Shown: positions 9,056 through 21,696 of the stretch, in pieces
Position numbering within the stretch: position 1 is the stretch's first letter
How the letters are laid out: each line of letters starts with the position of its first letter
Origin: an uncultured Dechloromonas sp.
Lineage (GTDB): Bacteria > Pseudomonadota > Gammaproteobacteria > Burkholderiales > Rhodocyclaceae
DNA length: 64,000 nucleotides
Reading direction: 5' to 3'
Assembly (NCBI RefSeq): GCF_945957265.1
Contig: NZ_CAMFKO010000003.1
Span: forward strand, 62,001-126,000
Notes under the pieces: generated by a model
The model's input: only the letters and a program-made list of their open reading frames with translations
The model's database searches: none
Told to the model about the DNA's origin: nothing
Made by a program: the position numbers and the translations under genes

Positions 9056-10327
9056 GTGGACGACATACCCCTTACGGTGCAGTTGGGCGCACTCGCGCTG
9101 CTGTTGGCCATTTCGGCCTTTTTCTCGCTCAGCGAAACGGCCATGATGGCCTCCAACCGTTTCCGCCTCAGGCATCTCGCTCAAAACGGGCACAGCGGCG
9201 CCCAGAAGGCGCTCTCCCTCCTCAACACCACCGACAAAATGCTGGGCGTCATCCTGCTCGGCAACAACCTGATCAACTCGGCGGCGGCCACGCTGGTCAG
9301 CGTGATCACGATCGAACTGTTCGGCGAAGGGAAATGGGCCCTCGGCGCGGGAACGCTGGCAGTGACCTTCGCCATCCTGGTGTTCGCCGAAATCACCCCC
9401 AAAATCATCGGTGCGACCCATGCCGACCGGCTGGCCCTGGTCCTCGGCTATATCCTGACGCCGCTGCTGCGGCTGTTCTACCCGATCGTCTGGTTCATCA
9501 ACCTGTTCGCCAGCATGCTGTTGCGCATCTTGCGCCTGACCCCGCCAGCCAACAACCAGGCGCCCCAGTTATCCCAGGAGGAACTGCTCAGCCTGGTCCT
9601 TGAGTCATCGCACATCATCCCGCAAAAACACCGGACGATCCTGTCGAGCCTGTTCGAGCTGAACCGAATCACCGTCGAAGACGTGATGACCCCCCGCGGC
9701 AGCATCGAAATCCTCGATCTCGACCAGCCGTGGGAGGAAGTCAAAAACCAACTGGCGACCAGCCACCACAGCCGCCTGCCGGCATGCCGCGAGTCGCTCG
9801 ACCAACTGCTCGGCATTCTCCCGGTCCGCCGCCTGCTGGGAAGCATCGGCGACGACTCGTTCGACGAGAGCGCACTGATGCAGCAGGTGCAACAGCCCTA
9901 TTACATCCCCGCCGGCACCCCGGTATTTTCCCAACTGGCCTTTTTCCAGGAAAACCGGCAGCGCATCGGATTTGTCGTCGACGAATACGGCGAAATCCTG
10001 GGCTTGTTAACACTGGAGGACATCATCGAGGAGTTTGTCGGCGATTTCACGACCTCCATGCCGGGCCTCGGACAGGAACTCAGCTGGTCCGAAAAGGGCG
10101 AAGCGATTGTCGAAGGTTCGCGCCAGCTGCGCGACATCAACCGCATGCTCGGCCTCGATTTTCCGCTGGACGGCCCCAAGACGCTCAACGGCCTGATACT
10201 CGAGCATTTCCAGGACATTCCGGAGTCGGGAATCAGCATCAAACTGGCGGGCATTGCCGTGGAAATCCTGCAGACGAAAGACCGGAGCGTGGTAACCGTC
10301 CGCATATTCCGCCCGGCGCCGGGCTGA
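9056..10327 (+). CDS. corB: CNNM/CorB-HlyC family transporter
   Basis: This 423-aa inner-membrane protein belongs to the CNNM/CorC family implicated in magnesium and cobalt export. In order it has a CNNM transmembrane domain (about residues 5-185, with FSLSETAMMASNRFRLRHL and the EITPKIIGATHADR segment), a CBS pair (about 200-330, with VEDVMTPRGSIEIL and FVVDEYGEILGLLTLEDIIEE), and a C-terminal CorC_HlyC domain. It starts with GTG at 9056, 3 bp after the CorE-like gene. The arrangement equals E. coli ypjD-yfjD. Confidence 0.9.
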   Translation: MDDIPLTVQLGALALLLAISAFFSLSETAMMASNRFRLRHLAQNGHSGAQKALSLLNTTDKMLGVILLGNNLINSAAATLVSVITIELFGEGKWALGAGTLAVTFAILVFAEITPKIIGATHADRLALVLGYILTPLLRLFYPIVWFINLFASMLLRILRLTPPANNQAPQLSQEELLSLVLESSHIIPQKHRTILSSLFELNRITVEDVMTPRGSIEILDLDQPWEEVKNQLATSHHSRLPACRESLDQLLGILPVRRLLGSIGDDSFDESALMQQVQQPYYIPAGTPVFSQLAFFQENRQRIGFVVDEYGEILGLLTLEDIIEEFVGDFTTSMPGLGQELSWSEKGEAIVEGSRQLRDINRMLGLDFPLDGPKTLNGLILEHFQDIPESGISIKLAGIAVEILQTKDRSVVTVRIFRPAPG

Positions 10328-10403
10328 AGCGGCGGGCGAACCTTTACAAACCGCCTGCTGCGTAGCATCATCAACCGATCTATACGGCATTTAAGCTCAT
10401 TCG

Positions 10404-12119
10404 ATGGCAGCAACACCTCAAAATCCTCCTCTCAGCGGCCTGGCGCGTGCGCTTGTACAGGCCGGGCAACTCAAGGAGGCCGAGGCCGAACAACTGCTGG
10501 CGCAAGCCAGCAACAGCAAGACATCGCTGATCGAACAGATCATTGCCAGCCAGAAAGCCAGCGCACTGGATGTAGCCCGCTTTGTTGCCGACACCTTCGG
10601 CTATCCGCTGCTCGACCTGAACGCCTTTGACGAAGCGCACATCCCGGCCGACGCCATCGACCGCAAGCTGATCGCCACACACAAGGTCATTCCGCTCAAC
10701 AAGCGCGGCAACAGGCTATCCGTCGCCATCGCCGACCCGACCAATCTGCGCGCCCTGGATGAAATCCGCTTCCAAACCGGCCTGGCCGTCGACCCGATCG
10801 TCGTCGAGCACCCCAAGCTTGCCCCGCTCGTCGGCAAATACGCCGAATCCGCCGCCGAGGCGCTGAAGAACTTCGCCAGCGAGGATATCAATCTCGATTT
10901 TCTCGACGAGGAGGCCGCCGCCAAGGCGGACGATGCCGCCGGCCAGGACATCGACGATGCGCCGGTCGTCAAGTTCATCCAGAAAATGCTGCTGGATGCC
11001 ATCAACGACGGCGCCTCGGACATCCATTTCGAACCTTACGAGAAGTTCTACCGAATTCGCTTCCGCGTTGACGGCATCCTGCGCGAAGTCGCCACGCCTC
11101 CTTTGGCCATCAAGGAAAAGATCGCATCGCGCATCAAGGTCATCTCGCGGCTGAACATCGCCGAAAAACGCGTCCCGCAGGATGGCCGGATGAAACTCGT
11201 CCTGTCCAAGACCCGCGCCATCGACTTCCGGGTCAGCACCTTGCCGACGCTGCAAGGCGAAAAGATCGTGATGCGTATCCTGGACCCGACCTCGGCCACG
11301 CTCGGCATCGAGGCGCTGGGCTACGAGCCGGAGCAAAAAGCGGCACTGATGGATGCCATCAGCCGCCCCTATGGCATGGTGCTGGTCACCGGGCCGACCG
11401 GCTCCGGCAAGACGGTTTCGCTCTACACCTGCCTGAACATCCTGAACAAGGACGGCATCAACATTTCCACCGCCGAGGACCCGGCTGAAATCAACCTTGC
11501 CGGCATCAACCAGGTCAACGTCGACGACCGCGCGGGCCTGACCTTTCCCGTTGCGCTCAAGGCTTTCCTGCGCCAGGATCCGGACATCATCATGGTCGGC
11601 GAAATCCGCGACCTGGAAACCGCCGAGATCTCGATCAAGGCTGCCCAGACCGGCCACCTGGTTCTGTCGACGCTGCACACCAACGACGCCCCGCAGACCC
11701 TGACCCGGCTGATGAACATGGGCGTCCCGACCTTCAACATCGCCTCCAGCGTGCTGCTGATCACGGCGCAACGCCTGGCACGCCGCCTGTGCAACTGCAA
11801 GAAGCCGATGGAGGTGCCGCGACAAGCGCTGCTCGATGCCGGGTACGCCGAAAGCGACCTCGACAGCCCATGGACACTTTACGGCCCCGGGGGATGCGAC
11901 CGTTGCAAGGGAACGGGGTACAAGGGGCGGGTCGGCATCTATCAGGTCATGCCCATCTCGGAAGCCATGCAGCGCATGATCATGAGCGGCGCCTCGGCGC
12001 TCGACCTGGCCGTTCAGGCCAAGGCCGAAGGCGTCAAGGATCTCCGGGAGTCCGGGTTACTGAAAGTCAAACAAGGTGTCACCTCGCTCGACGAGGTTCT
12101 CAGCACCACTAACGCTTAA
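10404..12119 (+). CDS. pilB: Type IV pilus assembly ATPase PilB
   Basis: PilB (571 aa) is the hexameric cytoplasmic ATPase that powers pilus extension. An N-terminal MshEN-type domain (about residues 1-150) precedes the GspE/PilT ATPase core. The Walker A motif GPTGSGKT lies near residue 333, the Asp box and Walker B (DPDIIMVGEIRDLETAEI) near 395, and the His box (TGHLVLSTLHTND) follows. A zinc-binding tetracysteine pair is seen in CNCKK and CDRCKGTGYKGR. It leads a pilB-pilC-pilD operon, and pilC starts 15 bp after its stop. Confidence 0.96.
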   Translation: MAATPQNPPLSGLARALVQAGQLKEAEAEQLLAQASNSKTSLIEQIIASQKASALDVARFVADTFGYPLLDLNAFDEAHIPADAIDRKLIATHKVIPLNKRGNRLSVAIADPTNLRALDEIRFQTGLAVDPIVVEHPKLAPLVGKYAESAAEALKNFASEDINLDFLDEEAAAKADDAAGQDIDDAPVVKFIQKMLLDAINDGASDIHFEPYEKFYRIRFRVDGILREVATPPLAIKEKIASRIKVISRLNIAEKRVPQDGRMKLVLSKTRAIDFRVSTLPTLQGEKIVMRILDPTSATLGIEALGYEPEQKAALMDAISRPYGMVLVTGPTGSGKTVSLYTCLNILNKDGINISTAEDPAEINLAGINQVNVDDRAGLTFPVALKAFLRQDPDIIMVGEIRDLETAEISIKAAQTGHLVLSTLHTNDAPQTLTRLMNMGVPTFNIASSVLLITAQRLARRLCNCKKPMEVPRQALLDAGYAESDLDSPWTLYGPGGCDRCKGTGYKGRVGIYQVMPISEAMQRMIMSGASALDLAVQAKAEGVKDLRESGLLKVKQGVTSLDEVLSTTNA

Positions 12120-12134
12120 TCAAAGGGACAACGC

Positions 12135-13358
12135 ATGGCTACCGCACGACCGAAGGCCTCGGCAGTCAAGGAAAGCACCTTCCAGTGGGAAGGCAAGAAC
12201 AAGGACGGGAAGGCGGTGCGCGGCGAAATGCGTGCGGCCAGCGAATCGGTCGTTCAAACGACCTTGCGCCGCCAGGGGATCACCAACACCAAGGTCAAGA
12301 AGCTGCGTTTCAAGACCGGCGGCAAGATCACCGACAAGGACATCACCCTGTTCACCCGCCAGCTGGCGACGATGATGAAATCCGGTGTTCCGCTCCTGCA
12401 ATCCTTCGACATCGTCGGCCGCGGCCATGCCAATCCGGCCGTCGGCAAGCTCCTGCTGGACATCAAGGCCGACGTGGAGACCGGCAGCTCGCTGTCCCAG
12501 GCGTTCCGCAAGTATCCGCTGTATTTCGACGCCCTGTTTTGCAACCTGGTCGCGGCCGGCGAGCAGGCGGGCATTCTCGACACCCTGCTCGACCGCCTGG
12601 CCACCTACAAGGAAAAAATCCTGGCCATCAAGAGCAAGATCAAGTCGGCCTTGTTCTACCCCATCTCGGTTATCGTGGTCGCCTTCGTCATCACCGCGGT
12701 GATCATGATCTTCGTGATTCCGGCCTTCAAGGACGTATTCAAGAGCTTCGGCGCCGACCTGCCCGCCCCCACGCTGTTCGTCATCGCCATATCCGATTTC
12801 TTCGTCGCCTACTGGTGGGCCATTTTCGGCGCGATCGGCGGCGGTCTCTACGCCTTCCTGGAAGCCTGGCGACGCTCGGAAAAGGTGCAGATGGCGATGG
12901 ACCGCCTGTTGCTGAAAATGCCGGTTTTTGGCGACATCGTTCGCAAATCCGTCATTGCCCGGTGGACCCGCACGCTGTCGACCATGTTCGCCGCCGGGGT
13001 TCCCCTGGTTGAGTCGCTGGAATCGGTGGGCGGGGCATCCGGCAACTTTGTCTACAAAGTTGCCACCCGACAAATTCAAGGCGAGGTTGCCACCGGCACG
13101 AACCTCACGACATCGATGCAAAACACCAACCTGTTCCCCAACATGGTCACTCAAATGGTCGCCATCGGTGAAGAATCCGGTGCGCTGGACTCGATGCTCG
13201 GAAAGGTCGCCGACTTCTTCGAGCAGGAAGTCGACGACGCCGTCGAAGCCATGTCCAGCCTCATGGAACCGATGATCATGGTCGTCCTCGGCACCCTGAT
13301 CGGCGGCATGGTGGTGGCCATGTACCTGCCCATCTTCAAACTCGGATCGGTCGTCTGA
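12135..13358 (+). CDS. pilC: Type IV pilus inner-membrane platform protein PilC
   Basis: PilC (407 aa) is the inner-membrane platform protein that couples PilB to pilin assembly. It has two tandem T2SSF domains (about residues 70-195 and 275-397), each with hydrophobic helices. FTRQLATMMKSGVPLLQ and its second-repeat counterpart WTRTLSTMFAAGVPLVE are family hallmarks. The N-terminus, FQWEGKNKDGKAVRGEM, is also typical. Its stop overlaps the pilD start by one base. Confidence 0.96.
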   Translation: MATARPKASAVKESTFQWEGKNKDGKAVRGEMRAASESVVQTTLRRQGITNTKVKKLRFKTGGKITDKDITLFTRQLATMMKSGVPLLQSFDIVGRGHANPAVGKLLLDIKADVETGSSLSQAFRKYPLYFDALFCNLVAAGEQAGILDTLLDRLATYKEKILAIKSKIKSALFYPISVIVVAFVITAVIMIFVIPAFKDVFKSFGADLPAPTLFVIAISDFFVAYWWAIFGAIGGGLYAFLEAWRRSEKVQMAMDRLLLKMPVFGDIVRKSVIARWTRTLSTMFAAGVPLVESLESVGGASGNFVYKVATRQIQGEVATGTNLTTSMQNTNLFPNMVTQMVAIGEESGALDSMLGKVADFFEQEVDDAVEAMSSLMEPMIMVVLGTLIGGMVVAMYLPIFKLGSVV

Positions 13359-14209
13359 TGATTCCGGAAACACTGGGGGGCCTGGCGCTCGCCGCCGGCC
13401 TGCTGGGCCTTTGCGTCGGCAGCTTTTTGAACGTCGTCATCCATCGTTTGCCGCGGATGATGGAAAACGACTGGCGAGCGCAGTGCGCGGAATTGCGTGG
13501 CGAAGAACATGCCCCCGCGGAGACGCTGTCGCTCGCCCAACCCCGTTCCCGCTGCCCGTCCTGCGGCCACCAGATTACCGCCCTGGAAAACATTCCGCTC
13601 GTCAGCTACCTGCTGATCCTGCGCGGCAAATGTTCCGGCTGCGGCACGGCCATTTCGGCGCGCTACCCCATCGTCGAAGCGCTGACCGGCTTGCTGTCGG
13701 CCTATGCGGCCTGGCATTTCGGCCCCACCGCCCAGGCGGCCGGCGCACTCCTGTTGATCTGGGCCCTGGTTGCCCTGTCCGGCATCGACCTCGACACGCA
13801 GCTGCTTCCCGATTCGATCACCTTGCCGCTGCTCTGGCTGGGCCTGGCGTTCAATCTGTGGGCCACCTACTGCGATCTTTCATCCGCCGTCATCGGGGCA
13901 ATGGCCGGCTATCTGGCGCTGTGGAGCGTCTTCTGGCTGTTCAAGCTGGCCACCGGCAAGGAAGGCATGGGCTACGGCGACTTCAAGCTGCTCGCCGCCC
14001 TGGGCGCCTGGCTCGGCTGGCAAATGCTTCCCGCCGTCATCCTGCTTTCCTCCGTCGTCGGCGCCGCCGTCGGCATCACGCTGATCGCCGCCGCGCGTCA
14101 CGGCCGGAACATTCCCATTCCCTTCGGCCCCTATCTTGCCGCGGCCGGGGCCATCGCTCTTTTCTGGGGACAGCGGATCACCAGCACCTACCTCGGCATG
14201 ATCGCTTGA
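13358..14209 (+). CDS. pilD: Prepilin peptidase / N-methyltransferase PilD
   Basis: PilD (283 aa) cleaves prepilin leader peptides and N-methylates the new N-terminus at the inner membrane. The zinc-binding cysteines CPSCGHQ and CSGCG are present in the cytoplasmic loop (about residues 66-92). The two catalytic aspartates lie in SGIDLDTQLLPD (about 144-155) and GYGDFKLLA (about 205-213). Multiple hydrophobic helices follow. Its ATG overlaps the pilC stop. No pilin gene is visible nearby, so its substrates are encoded elsewhere. Confidence 0.96.
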   Translation: MIPETLGGLALAAGLLGLCVGSFLNVVIHRLPRMMENDWRAQCAELRGEEHAPAETLSLAQPRSRCPSCGHQITALENIPLVSYLLILRGKCSGCGTAISARYPIVEALTGLLSAYAAWHFGPTAQAAGALLLIWALVALSGIDLDTQLLPDSITLPLLWLGLAFNLWATYCDLSSAVIGAMAGYLALWSVFWLFKLATGKEGMGYGDFKLLAALGAWLGWQMLPAVILLSSVVGAAVGITLIAAARHGRNIPIPFGPYLAAAGAIALFWGQRITSTYLGMIA

Positions 14210-14258
14210 AAACGACGCATCTGCCCTGATATAACCGACCTGAACTCTCGGTTATAAT
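14206..14258 (+). promoter_or_regulatory. Promoter region of the fmdB-DUF502-aspS operon with overlapping dyad
   Basis: TTGAAA (14206-14211) and TATAAC (14230-14235) are 18 bp apart. A second, perfect TATAAT sits at 14253-14258. A perfect 8-bp inverted repeat ATAACCGA/TCGGTTAT (14231-14238 and 14248-14255) covers both -10 elements, which would suit a repressor operator. Confidence 0.45.
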
Positions 14259-14279
14259 TCAAGGTTTTGGAGGACTCCC

Positions 14280-14534
14280 ATGCCGATTTACGAATATCGC
14301 TGCGACTCCTGCGGTTTCCAGAAAGAACATCTGCAGAAGATGAGCGACCCGCAGCTGACCACCTGCCCGGAGTGTGGCAAGGATAGTTACAGCAAGCAAT
14401 TGTCTGCAGCCGGCTTCCAGCTCAAGGGCAACGGCTGGTACGCCACCGACTTCAAGGGCGGCAGCAAGAAGGCCGATACACCACCTCCTTGCCAAACCGG
14501 GGAAGGAAGCTGCTCGTCGTGCGTGGCCAACTAA
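14280..14534 (+). CDS. FmdB-type zinc ribbon protein
   Basis: This 84-aa protein has the FmdB_reg zinc ribbon: MPIYEYRCDSCG at the start with CxxC, then CPECGKDS about 27 residues later. The tail ends with a further cysteine cluster ([11 protein letters not shown]). FmdB-like proteins are named after a putative regulator of formamidase; their real function is unsettled. A GGAGG ribosome site lies just before the ATG. It precedes DUF502 and aspS, a gene order I recall from other betaproteobacteria. Confidence 0.88.
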   Translation: MPIYEYRCDSCGFQKEHLQKMSDPQLTTCPECGKDSYSKQLSAAGFQLKGNGWYATDFKGGSKKADTPPPCQTGEGSCSSCVAN

Positions 14535-15148
14535 TCAAGCGCTACTTCATCACCGGCCTGCTGATCTGGGTTCCGCTGGTCATTACCGGCTGGGTTCTGT
14601 CGCTCATCGTCAGCACCCTGGACCAATCGCTGCGCCTGCTGCCCTCGTCGGTACACCCGCAAACCTTGGTCGGCTTCGCCATTCCGGGCGCCGGCGCGGT
14701 GCTGACGCTGGTCATGATCCTGCTGACCGGTTTGCTGGCCGCCAATTTCATCGGCCAGAAGCTGGTCGTCTGGTGGGAAAAGCTGCTCGCCCGCATTCCG
14801 GTCGTCAATTCGGTCTACAACAGCGTCAAGCAGGTTTCCGACACCCTCTTCTCGCCCAACGGCAACGCTTTTCGCAAGGCGCTCCTCGTGCAATACCCGC
14901 GCGAAGGCAGCTGGACAGTCGCTTTCCTGACCGGCGCTCCGGGCGGAGACATCGTCAACCACCTCCAGGGCGAGCATGTCAGCGTTTATGTACCAACCAC
15001 GCCCAACCCGACCTCCGGCTTCTTTCTGATGATGCCTGCCAAGGATGTCGTCGAACTCGACATGACCGTCGACGAAGCGCTCAAATACATCATTTCGATG
15101 GGTGTCGTGGCGCCGCCGCCGCACCCGCGTGTCGCAACCAATACTTAA
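14519..15148 (+). CDS. DUF502 family membrane protein
   Basis: This 209-aa inner-membrane protein has two N-terminal transmembrane helices (about residues 10-35 and 55-80) and then a soluble domain. It matches DUF502, seen in [11 protein letters not shown] and in the loop with [23 protein letters not shown] at 14519 is preferred because GGAAGGA lies 10 nt upstream; it overlaps the FmdB-like gene by 16 bp. Function is unknown. It lies 19 bp before aspS and is probably cotranscribed with it. Confidence 0.85.
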   Translation: MRGQLIKRYFITGLLIWVPLVITGWVLSLIVSTLDQSLRLLPSSVHPQTLVGFAIPGAGAVLTLVMILLTGLLAANFIGQKLVVWWEKLLARIPVVNSVYNSVKQVSDTLFSPNGNAFRKALLVQYPREGSWTVAFLTGAPGGDIVNHLQGEHVSVYVPTTPNPTSGFFLMMPAKDVVELDMTVDEALKYIISMGVVAPPPHPRVATNT

Positions 15149-15167
15149 GCAACCCCACGGAATCTCC

Positions 15168-16967
<1,800 letters not shown>

Positions 16968-16976
16968 GACACCTTC

Positions 16977-17333
16977 ATGCCGACCTGGCTGCGCTTCCTT
17001 CTCGTCCTCTGGCTGGCGGTTGGAAGCGCTTTTGCTTTCAGCCGCGACGACGCAGCCATCGATCCCGTCGCGGTGGCCGAACTGCCGCGCGAAGCCCGCC
17101 AGACGCTGGCTTTGATCAAGGATGGCGGGCCGTTCCCTTATGACCGCGACGGCATCGTTTTCGGCAACTTCGAAAAACGCCTGCCGCTGCAGGCGCGCGG
17201 CTACTACCGGGAATACACGGTGAAGTCGCCGTGGCGCCGGGACCGCGGTCCGCGCCGCATCATTGCCGGCGAGCGCGGCGAATACTTCTACACGGATGAC
17301 CACTACCGGACATTCAGACGAATCAAGGAATAA
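16977..17333 (+). CDS. Secreted barnase-like ribonuclease (N1/T1 family)
   Basis: This 118-aa protein has a signal peptide (MPTWLRFLLVLWLAVGSAFAF) and a guanyl-specific ribonuclease domain of the barnase/binase family. The general base glutamate is in YYREYTV, the arginine in RRIIAG, and the catalytic histidine in DDHYRTFRRI; all line up with barnase Glu73, Arg87 and His102. The mature enzyme would be extracytoplasmic. A barstar-like gene starts 9 bp after the stop, which supports an RNase-inhibitor pair. It is the second member of the aspS transcript. Confidence 0.9.
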   Translation: MPTWLRFLLVLWLAVGSAFAFSRDDAAIDPVAVAELPREARQTLALIKDGGPFPYDRDGIVFGNFEKRLPLQARGYYREYTVKSPWRRDRGPRRIIAGERGEYFYTDDHYRTFRRIKE

Positions 17334-17342
17334 CGAGCATCC

Positions 17343-17771
17343 ATGAGCAGTCATCCGTTCAAGTCCGGCGACACCTCCGGCGCCTACTTCCTTCCCGCCG
17401 CCCGGCAGCCCGCGATCGAGGCCGCCGCCTGCAAGGAGCGGCTGCGCGTGCTGAAGGCCGAAATATCGCCGCACGCCAGCAAGGACAAAGCCCTCGCCCA
17501 ACTGGGCAAGGATCTTGGCTTTCCGATCTGGTACGGCGGAAATTTCGACGCGCTCTTCGACTGCCTCACCGACAATGATTGGCAGCCGGCCAAGGGCCAC
17601 GTACTGATGATCAACGGAACGGCCGCGTTGCGCGCCACCGACCCCGAGGATTTTTCGACGCTGATCGAGGTTTTCAAGGCTGCCGCCGAAACACGCAAGG
17701 CCGCCGGATCTCCGTTCTGGATCCTGCTCGACGCACCGGCCCGCGGTATTCCGCCCTTTCCCGAGGCATGA
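17343..17771 (+). CDS. Barstar-like ribonuclease inhibitor
   Basis: This 142-aa cytoplasmic protein belongs to the barstar family, which blocks barnase-type RNases by inserting an acidic helix into the active site. Family features are KDLGFPIWYGGNFDALFDCLTD (with the Trp/Tyr-Gly-Gly-Asn-Xaa-Asp-Ala-Leu core) and the later strand FWILLDAP. It has about 50 extra residues relative to the 90-aa Bacillus barstar. It sits between its presumed target RNase and nudB, and overlaps the nudB start by 4 bp. Confidence 0.9.
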   Translation: MSSHPFKSGDTSGAYFLPAARQPAIEAAACKERLRVLKAEISPHASKDKALAQLGKDLGFPIWYGGNFDALFDCLTDNDWQPAKGHVLMINGTAALRATDPEDFSTLIEVFKAAAETRKAAGSPFWILLDAPARGIPPFPEA

Positions 17772-18220
17772 CGGCGCCGAAGCAACCGGTCTCGGTTCTT
17801 GTCGTCATCCACACCCCCGAGCTTGACGTATTGCTCCTGGAACGGGCGGCACACCCGGGCTTCTGGCAATCGGTCACCGGCAGTCGCGAAGGCGACGAGA
17901 GCCTGATTTCGACAGCCCGGCGCGAGGTCGCCGAGGAAACCGGGATATCCCGCCCCATCGGCGATTACAGCAACTGGTCGTTGAGCAACACCTACGACAT
18001 CTTCGAACAATGGCGGCACCGCTACGCCCCCGGTGTCACGTCGAACGTCGAGCACGTATTCAGCCTCTGCCTGCCCGCGCCGCTCCCCATCGTCACCAGT
18101 CCCAGCGAACACCGCGCCTGGCAGTGGCTGCCGTGGCAGGAAGCGGCCAAGCGCTGCTTTTCATGGAGCAACAGCGACGCCATCCTGATGCTCCCCGGGC
18201 GCCATCGGCCAAAGGGCTGA
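17768..18220 (+). CDS. nudB: Dihydroneopterin triphosphate diphosphatase
   Basis: NudB (150 aa) is a Nudix hydrolase that removes pyrophosphate from dihydroneopterin triphosphate in folate synthesis. The Nudix box runs through GSREGDESLISTARREVAEETG (about residues 38-59). The N-terminal VSVLVVIHTPELDVLLLERA and the C-terminal SEHRAWQWLPWQEAAKRCFSWSN are typical of NudB. The ATG overlaps the barstar-like stop (ATGA). AspS-NudB adjacency is common in gammaproteobacteria; here the RNase pair is inserted between them. Confidence 0.92.
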   Translation: MTAPKQPVSVLVVIHTPELDVLLLERAAHPGFWQSVTGSREGDESLISTARREVAEETGISRPIGDYSNWSLSNTYDIFEQWRHRYAPGVTSNVEHVFSLCLPAPLPIVTSPSEHRAWQWLPWQEAAKRCFSWSNSDAILMLPGRHRPKG

Positions 18221-19201
<981 letters not shown>

Positions 19202-19218
19202 CCCGCAGCATCGCCTCC

Positions 19219-19242
19219 AAAGCCCGCGCCAGCGGGCTTTTT
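19219..19242 (+). terminator. Terminator after argB
   Basis: AAAGCCCGC pairs with GCGGGCTTT across GCCA and is followed by Ts. It starts 18 bp after the argB stop. Confidence 0.88.
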
Positions 19243-19265
19243 CAATGGCACACCGAGCGCCCCCG

Positions 19266-19904
19266 ATGAAAAGAAACGTCTGGATCTTTGACCTCGACAA
19301 CACCCTGCACAATGCGTCGGCGCACATCTTCCCCCACATCAACCGCTCGATGCGCGAATACATCGAACGCCATCTCGGCGTCGGCGAACGCGAGGCGACG
19401 CGCATCCGCCAGGACTACTGGGTTCGCTATGGGGCGACGCTGCTCGGACTGATACGCCATCACAACACCGACCCGGACCATTTTCTGCGCGAGACCCATC
19501 GCTTCCCCGATCTCGAACGCATGCTCGTCTTCGACAAGCCCCTGGCCCATGCCCTGCGCCGACTACCCGGCCGCAAGATCGTCTTTTCCAACGGGCCGCG
19601 CCGGTACGCCGAAGCCGTCCTCGACATCACCGGGCTACGGCCTTGCTTCGATGCCGTCTACGCCGTCGAAAACGTTCGCTACCAACCCAAACCGATGCGC
19701 GCCGGATTTCTGGCGCTACTTCGCGCCGAGCGCCTCGACCCGCGCCGCTGCATCATGGTCGAAGACAGCCTGCCCAATCTCGTCACGGCCAAGAAACTGC
19801 GCATGAAAACCGTGTGGGTAAGCACTGGCTTACGCCAATCACCTTTTGTCGACGTCAAGATCGCCAGCGTCCTCGACTTGCCTGGGCGCTGCGCCCATCT
19901 ATAA
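19266..19904 (+). CDS. Pyrimidine 5'-nucleotidase (HAD superfamily)
   Basis: This 212-aa HAD hydrolase resembles the Sdt1/Phm8-type pyrimidine 5'-nucleotidases common in betaproteobacteria. Motif I is WIFDLDNTLHNAS (about residues 5-17), motif II KIVFSNGP, and motifs III/IV are in the lysine of YQPKP and the MVEDSLPNL acidic pair. The ATG at 19266 (MKRNVW) is preferred over one 21 bp upstream. The slmA promoter overlaps its 3' end. Confidence 0.88.
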   Translation: MKRNVWIFDLDNTLHNASAHIFPHINRSMREYIERHLGVGEREATRIRQDYWVRYGATLLGLIRHHNTDPDHFLRETHRFPDLERMLVFDKPLAHALRRLPGRKIVFSNGPRRYAEAVLDITGLRPCFDAVYAVENVRYQPKPMRAGFLALLRAERLDPRRCIMVEDSLPNLVTAKKLRMKTVWVSTGLRQSPFVDVKIASVLDLPGRCAHL

Positions 19905-19905
19905 T
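19878..19905 (+). promoter_or_regulatory. Putative slmA promoter
   Basis: TTGCCT (19878-19883) and a perfect TATAAT (19900-19905) are separated by 16 bp. The spacer contains the dyad GGGCGCTGCGCCC. It lies inside the last codons of the nucleotidase gene and 35 bp before the slmA ATG. Confidence 0.6.
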
Positions 19906-19939
19906 CGTCGGGAAAAGCACAACCAAGGAGAGGGACATC

Positions 19940-20548
19940 ATGGCGACAAAACCGGGCGAACGCCGCCTGCAAATCCTGCAGACACTGGCCGAAATGCTGG
20001 AGCAGCCAAAGGGGGAAAAGATCACGACAGCGGCCCTGGCGGCCAGGCTCGAATGCTCCGAAGCCGCCCTCTACCGCCACTTCGCCAGCAAGGCCCAGAT
20101 GTTCGAGGGCCTCATCGAGTTTATCGAGGCCAGCCTGTTCGGCGTGATCAACCAGATCACCTCGGAAGAAAGCGAAGGCCTCAAGCAGGTCGAGCTGATC
20201 ATCGGCCTGCTGCTCCGTTTCGCACAAAGGAACCGCGGGATGACCCGCGTCCTGATCGGCGACGCGCTGGTCAACGAAAACGAGCGCCTGCAAGCTCGCA
20301 TCAACGCGCTGCTCGACAAGATCGAAGCCGCGTTGAAACAGGCCCTGCGCATCGCCGCCACGCAGGAAAACCTCAAGCCGGATGCCGACTTTGGCGCCCT
20401 GGCCAACCTGCTGCGCTGCTACGCCGTCGGTCGCTGGGAACAGTATGCCCGCAGCGCCTTCAGCCGCGAACCGCTTGCCCAGTGGCCGCAACAATGGCCG
20501 ATGCTGTATTTCGCCTGCCTGTCGCAATCGGGTGCCCCCGGCGCCTGA
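19940..20548 (+). CDS. slmA: Nucleoid occlusion factor SlmA
   Basis: SlmA (202 aa) is a TetR-family DNA-binding protein that blocks FtsZ ring assembly over the nucleoid. The N-terminal helix-turn-helix is ITTAALAARLECSEAALYRHFASKAQMFEGLI (first segment about residues 30-45). The remaining helices resemble SlmA rather than ligand-sensing TetR proteins, with LLLRFAQRNRGMTRVLIGDAL as a landmark. AAGGAGAGGGA precedes the ATG. It converges on hemB. Confidence 0.92.
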   Translation: MATKPGERRLQILQTLAEMLEQPKGEKITTAALAARLECSEAALYRHFASKAQMFEGLIEFIEASLFGVINQITSEESEGLKQVELIIGLLLRFAQRNRGMTRVLIGDALVNENERLQARINALLDKIEAALKQALRIAATQENLKPDADFGALANLLRCYAVGRWEQYARSAFSREPLAQWPQQWPMLYFACLSQSGAPGA

Positions 20549-20583
20549 TTGCAGTTGTTGGGCGGCAGTATTGAGTCTTCAGC

Positions 20584-20610
20584 AAAAACGGAGGGCGCCG
20601 CGGCGCCCTC
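20584..20610 (-). terminator. Terminator after hemB
   Basis: A perfect palindrome GAGGGCGCC-GC-GGCGCCCTC (20591-20610) is followed on the minus strand by CGTTTTT. Its polarity fits the end of the hemB transcript, 37 bp past its stop. It has no T-run on the plus strand for slmA. Confidence 0.75.
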
Positions 20611-20616
20611 AAACTT

Positions 20617-20646
20617 CGCTAACCGCTAGCGACCAATGACTAGCAA

Positions 20647-20649
<3 letters not shown>
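20617..20649. repeat. Copy of the GTTAGTCGCTAG-type intergenic repeat
   Basis: The stretch between the hemB terminator and the hemB stop contains CGCTAGCGACC, AATGACTAGC and AACTAGC units. The same word family recurs in the gaps at 35746-35824 and 38118-38172. This copy is shorter and does not form a long hairpin. Confidence 0.45.
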
Positions 20650-21669
<1,020 letters not shown>

Positions 21670-21696
21670 TCAGACAACAAAATTTTCGGACACCGA

